From the NCBI GenBank assembly GCA_047615875.1, contig JBLHGU010000075.1:1-22444 (forward strand): 22,444 nt of DNA. The letters are read 5' to 3'. The position numbers were made by a program, and so were the translations under genes. Shown here in pieces: positions 22,069-22,444 of this stretch. The first letter of the stretch is position 1. The number at the start of each line of letters is the position of its first letter. This DNA is from JBLHGU01 sp047615875 (GTDB taxonomy: Bacteria > Pseudomonadota > Gammaproteobacteria > Arenicellales > CAJQKF01). The notes beneath the pieces were generated by a model. The model saw only the letters and a list, made by a program, of their open reading frames with translations, searched no databases and was not told the origin of the DNA.

Positions 22069-22444
22069 TAAATTTCGAAACAGGTTGCGCCAAGAATATC
22101 ATAGTTCGGTTCAACTCCTAGTCCGGGTTTATCCGACATAAACATTTTTCCGTCTTCTATCGTTGGCCCGCCCTCGGCAATGGCGACATTGTGGTACTCA
22201 TGAAAAGCTGATGACTGAAAATGAAAATTGTCCGGCGTAGAATGTGCCAAATGGGCAATGGCAGCGGTGGCTATCTCTCCACCCCATGAATCTTCTATCG
22301 TCATAACAATTCCCAGGGACACACACAGGTCTCTGAATTGTTTCGCTCGGGTAAGGCCACCTATGCGATTTATTTTCAGGTTCACCAGGTCCATCGCCCG
22401 GTCCTGATAGCCACGAATCAGTTGTTCGAGACTATCCATGCACT
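22068..22444 (-). CDS. Enolase-superfamily (mandelate racemase/muconate lactonizing-like) enzyme, C-terminal part
   Basis: Only the last 125 or so residues are in the window; the open frame continues through the right edge (Cys-Met-Asp at the border), so the Met near 22439 is internal. VNLKINRIGGLTRAKQFRD, then TIEDSWGGEIATAAIAHLA and the closing GLGVEPN are typical of the C-terminal barrel of the mandelate racemase/muconate lactonizing group. Such enzymes abstract a proton alpha to a carboxylate with a Mg2+ ion; dehydratases or racemases of hydroxyproline and related acids are candidates. The N-terminal domain is missing, so the substrate cannot be inferred. The pairing with an FMN enzyme suggests a small catabolic operon. 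Confidence 0.8.
   Translation of the reverse strand, partial: CMDSLEQLIRGYQDRAMDLVNLKINRIGGLTRAKQFRDLCVSLGIVMTIEDSWGGEIATAAIAHLAHSTPDNFHFQSSAFHEYHNVAIAEGGPTIEDGKMFMSDKPGLGVEPNYDILGATCFEI

Overview
The window comes from a sulfur-oxidising proteobacterium, almost certainly a gammaproteobacterium. Its core is a complete, colinear oxidative (reverse-type) dissimilatory sulfite reductase locus on the minus strand, dsrA-B-E-F-H-C-M-K-L-J-O-P, followed after an intrinsic terminator by dsrN-R. This is the Allochromatium vinosum-type order. dsrEFH, dsrL, dsrN and dsrR together mark the oxidative direction, with persulfide sulfur oxidised to sulfite. dsrS, which follows dsrR in A. vinosum, is not in its usual place; a ChrR-like cupin gene is there instead. 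Base composition is moderate and looks uniform. No rRNA, tRNA, transposase or CRISPR array was seen.

Layout, left to right: (1) 1-1699, minus: a PA0069-type radical SAM gene cut by the window edge, coupled to a Cys/Met-metabolism PLP enzyme. (2) 1787-3454, minus: ettA (ABC-F translational ATPase). (3) 3608-4468, plus: a TauD/TfdA-type dioxygenase that meets (4) the cupin gene (4465-5136, minus) tail to tail, with overlapping stop codons. (5) 5146-17506, minus: the dsr locus. (6) 17507-17810: a non-coding divergent regulatory region with a perfect 21-bp palindrome, a dsrA leader hairpin and a candidate plus-strand promoter. (7) 17811-21059, plus: a compact six-gene operon described below. (8) 21094-22444, minus: a nitronate monooxygenase-like gene and the C-terminal part of an enolase-superfamily enzyme cut by the right edge.

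The dsr genes form a standard pathway. DsrEFH passes sulfur to the C-terminal cysteines of DsrC. DsrAB sirohaem sulfite reductase oxidises the bound sulfur to sulfite. The membrane complex DsrMKJOP handles DsrC thiol/disulfide or persulfide chemistry and electrons. DsrL links DsrAB to NAD(P)+. DsrN makes the sirohaem amide.

The most unusual part is the plus-strand operon sharing the dsrA upstream region. It encodes, in order, a divergent TauD/TfdA-fold protein, a 65-residue protein of unknown function, a 234-residue helical protein of unknown function, a stand-alone RAMP protein of the CRISPR Cas6/Cmx6 family, a cysteine-less DsrC paralogue (RspA-like), and a 67-residue protein of unknown function. 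A CRISPR-type RNA endonuclease next to a DsrC paralogue that cannot carry sulfur, with no CRISPR nearby, suggests an undescribed RNA-level regulatory module tied to sulfur oxidation. That function is inference; the gene content and spacing are visible in the sequence.
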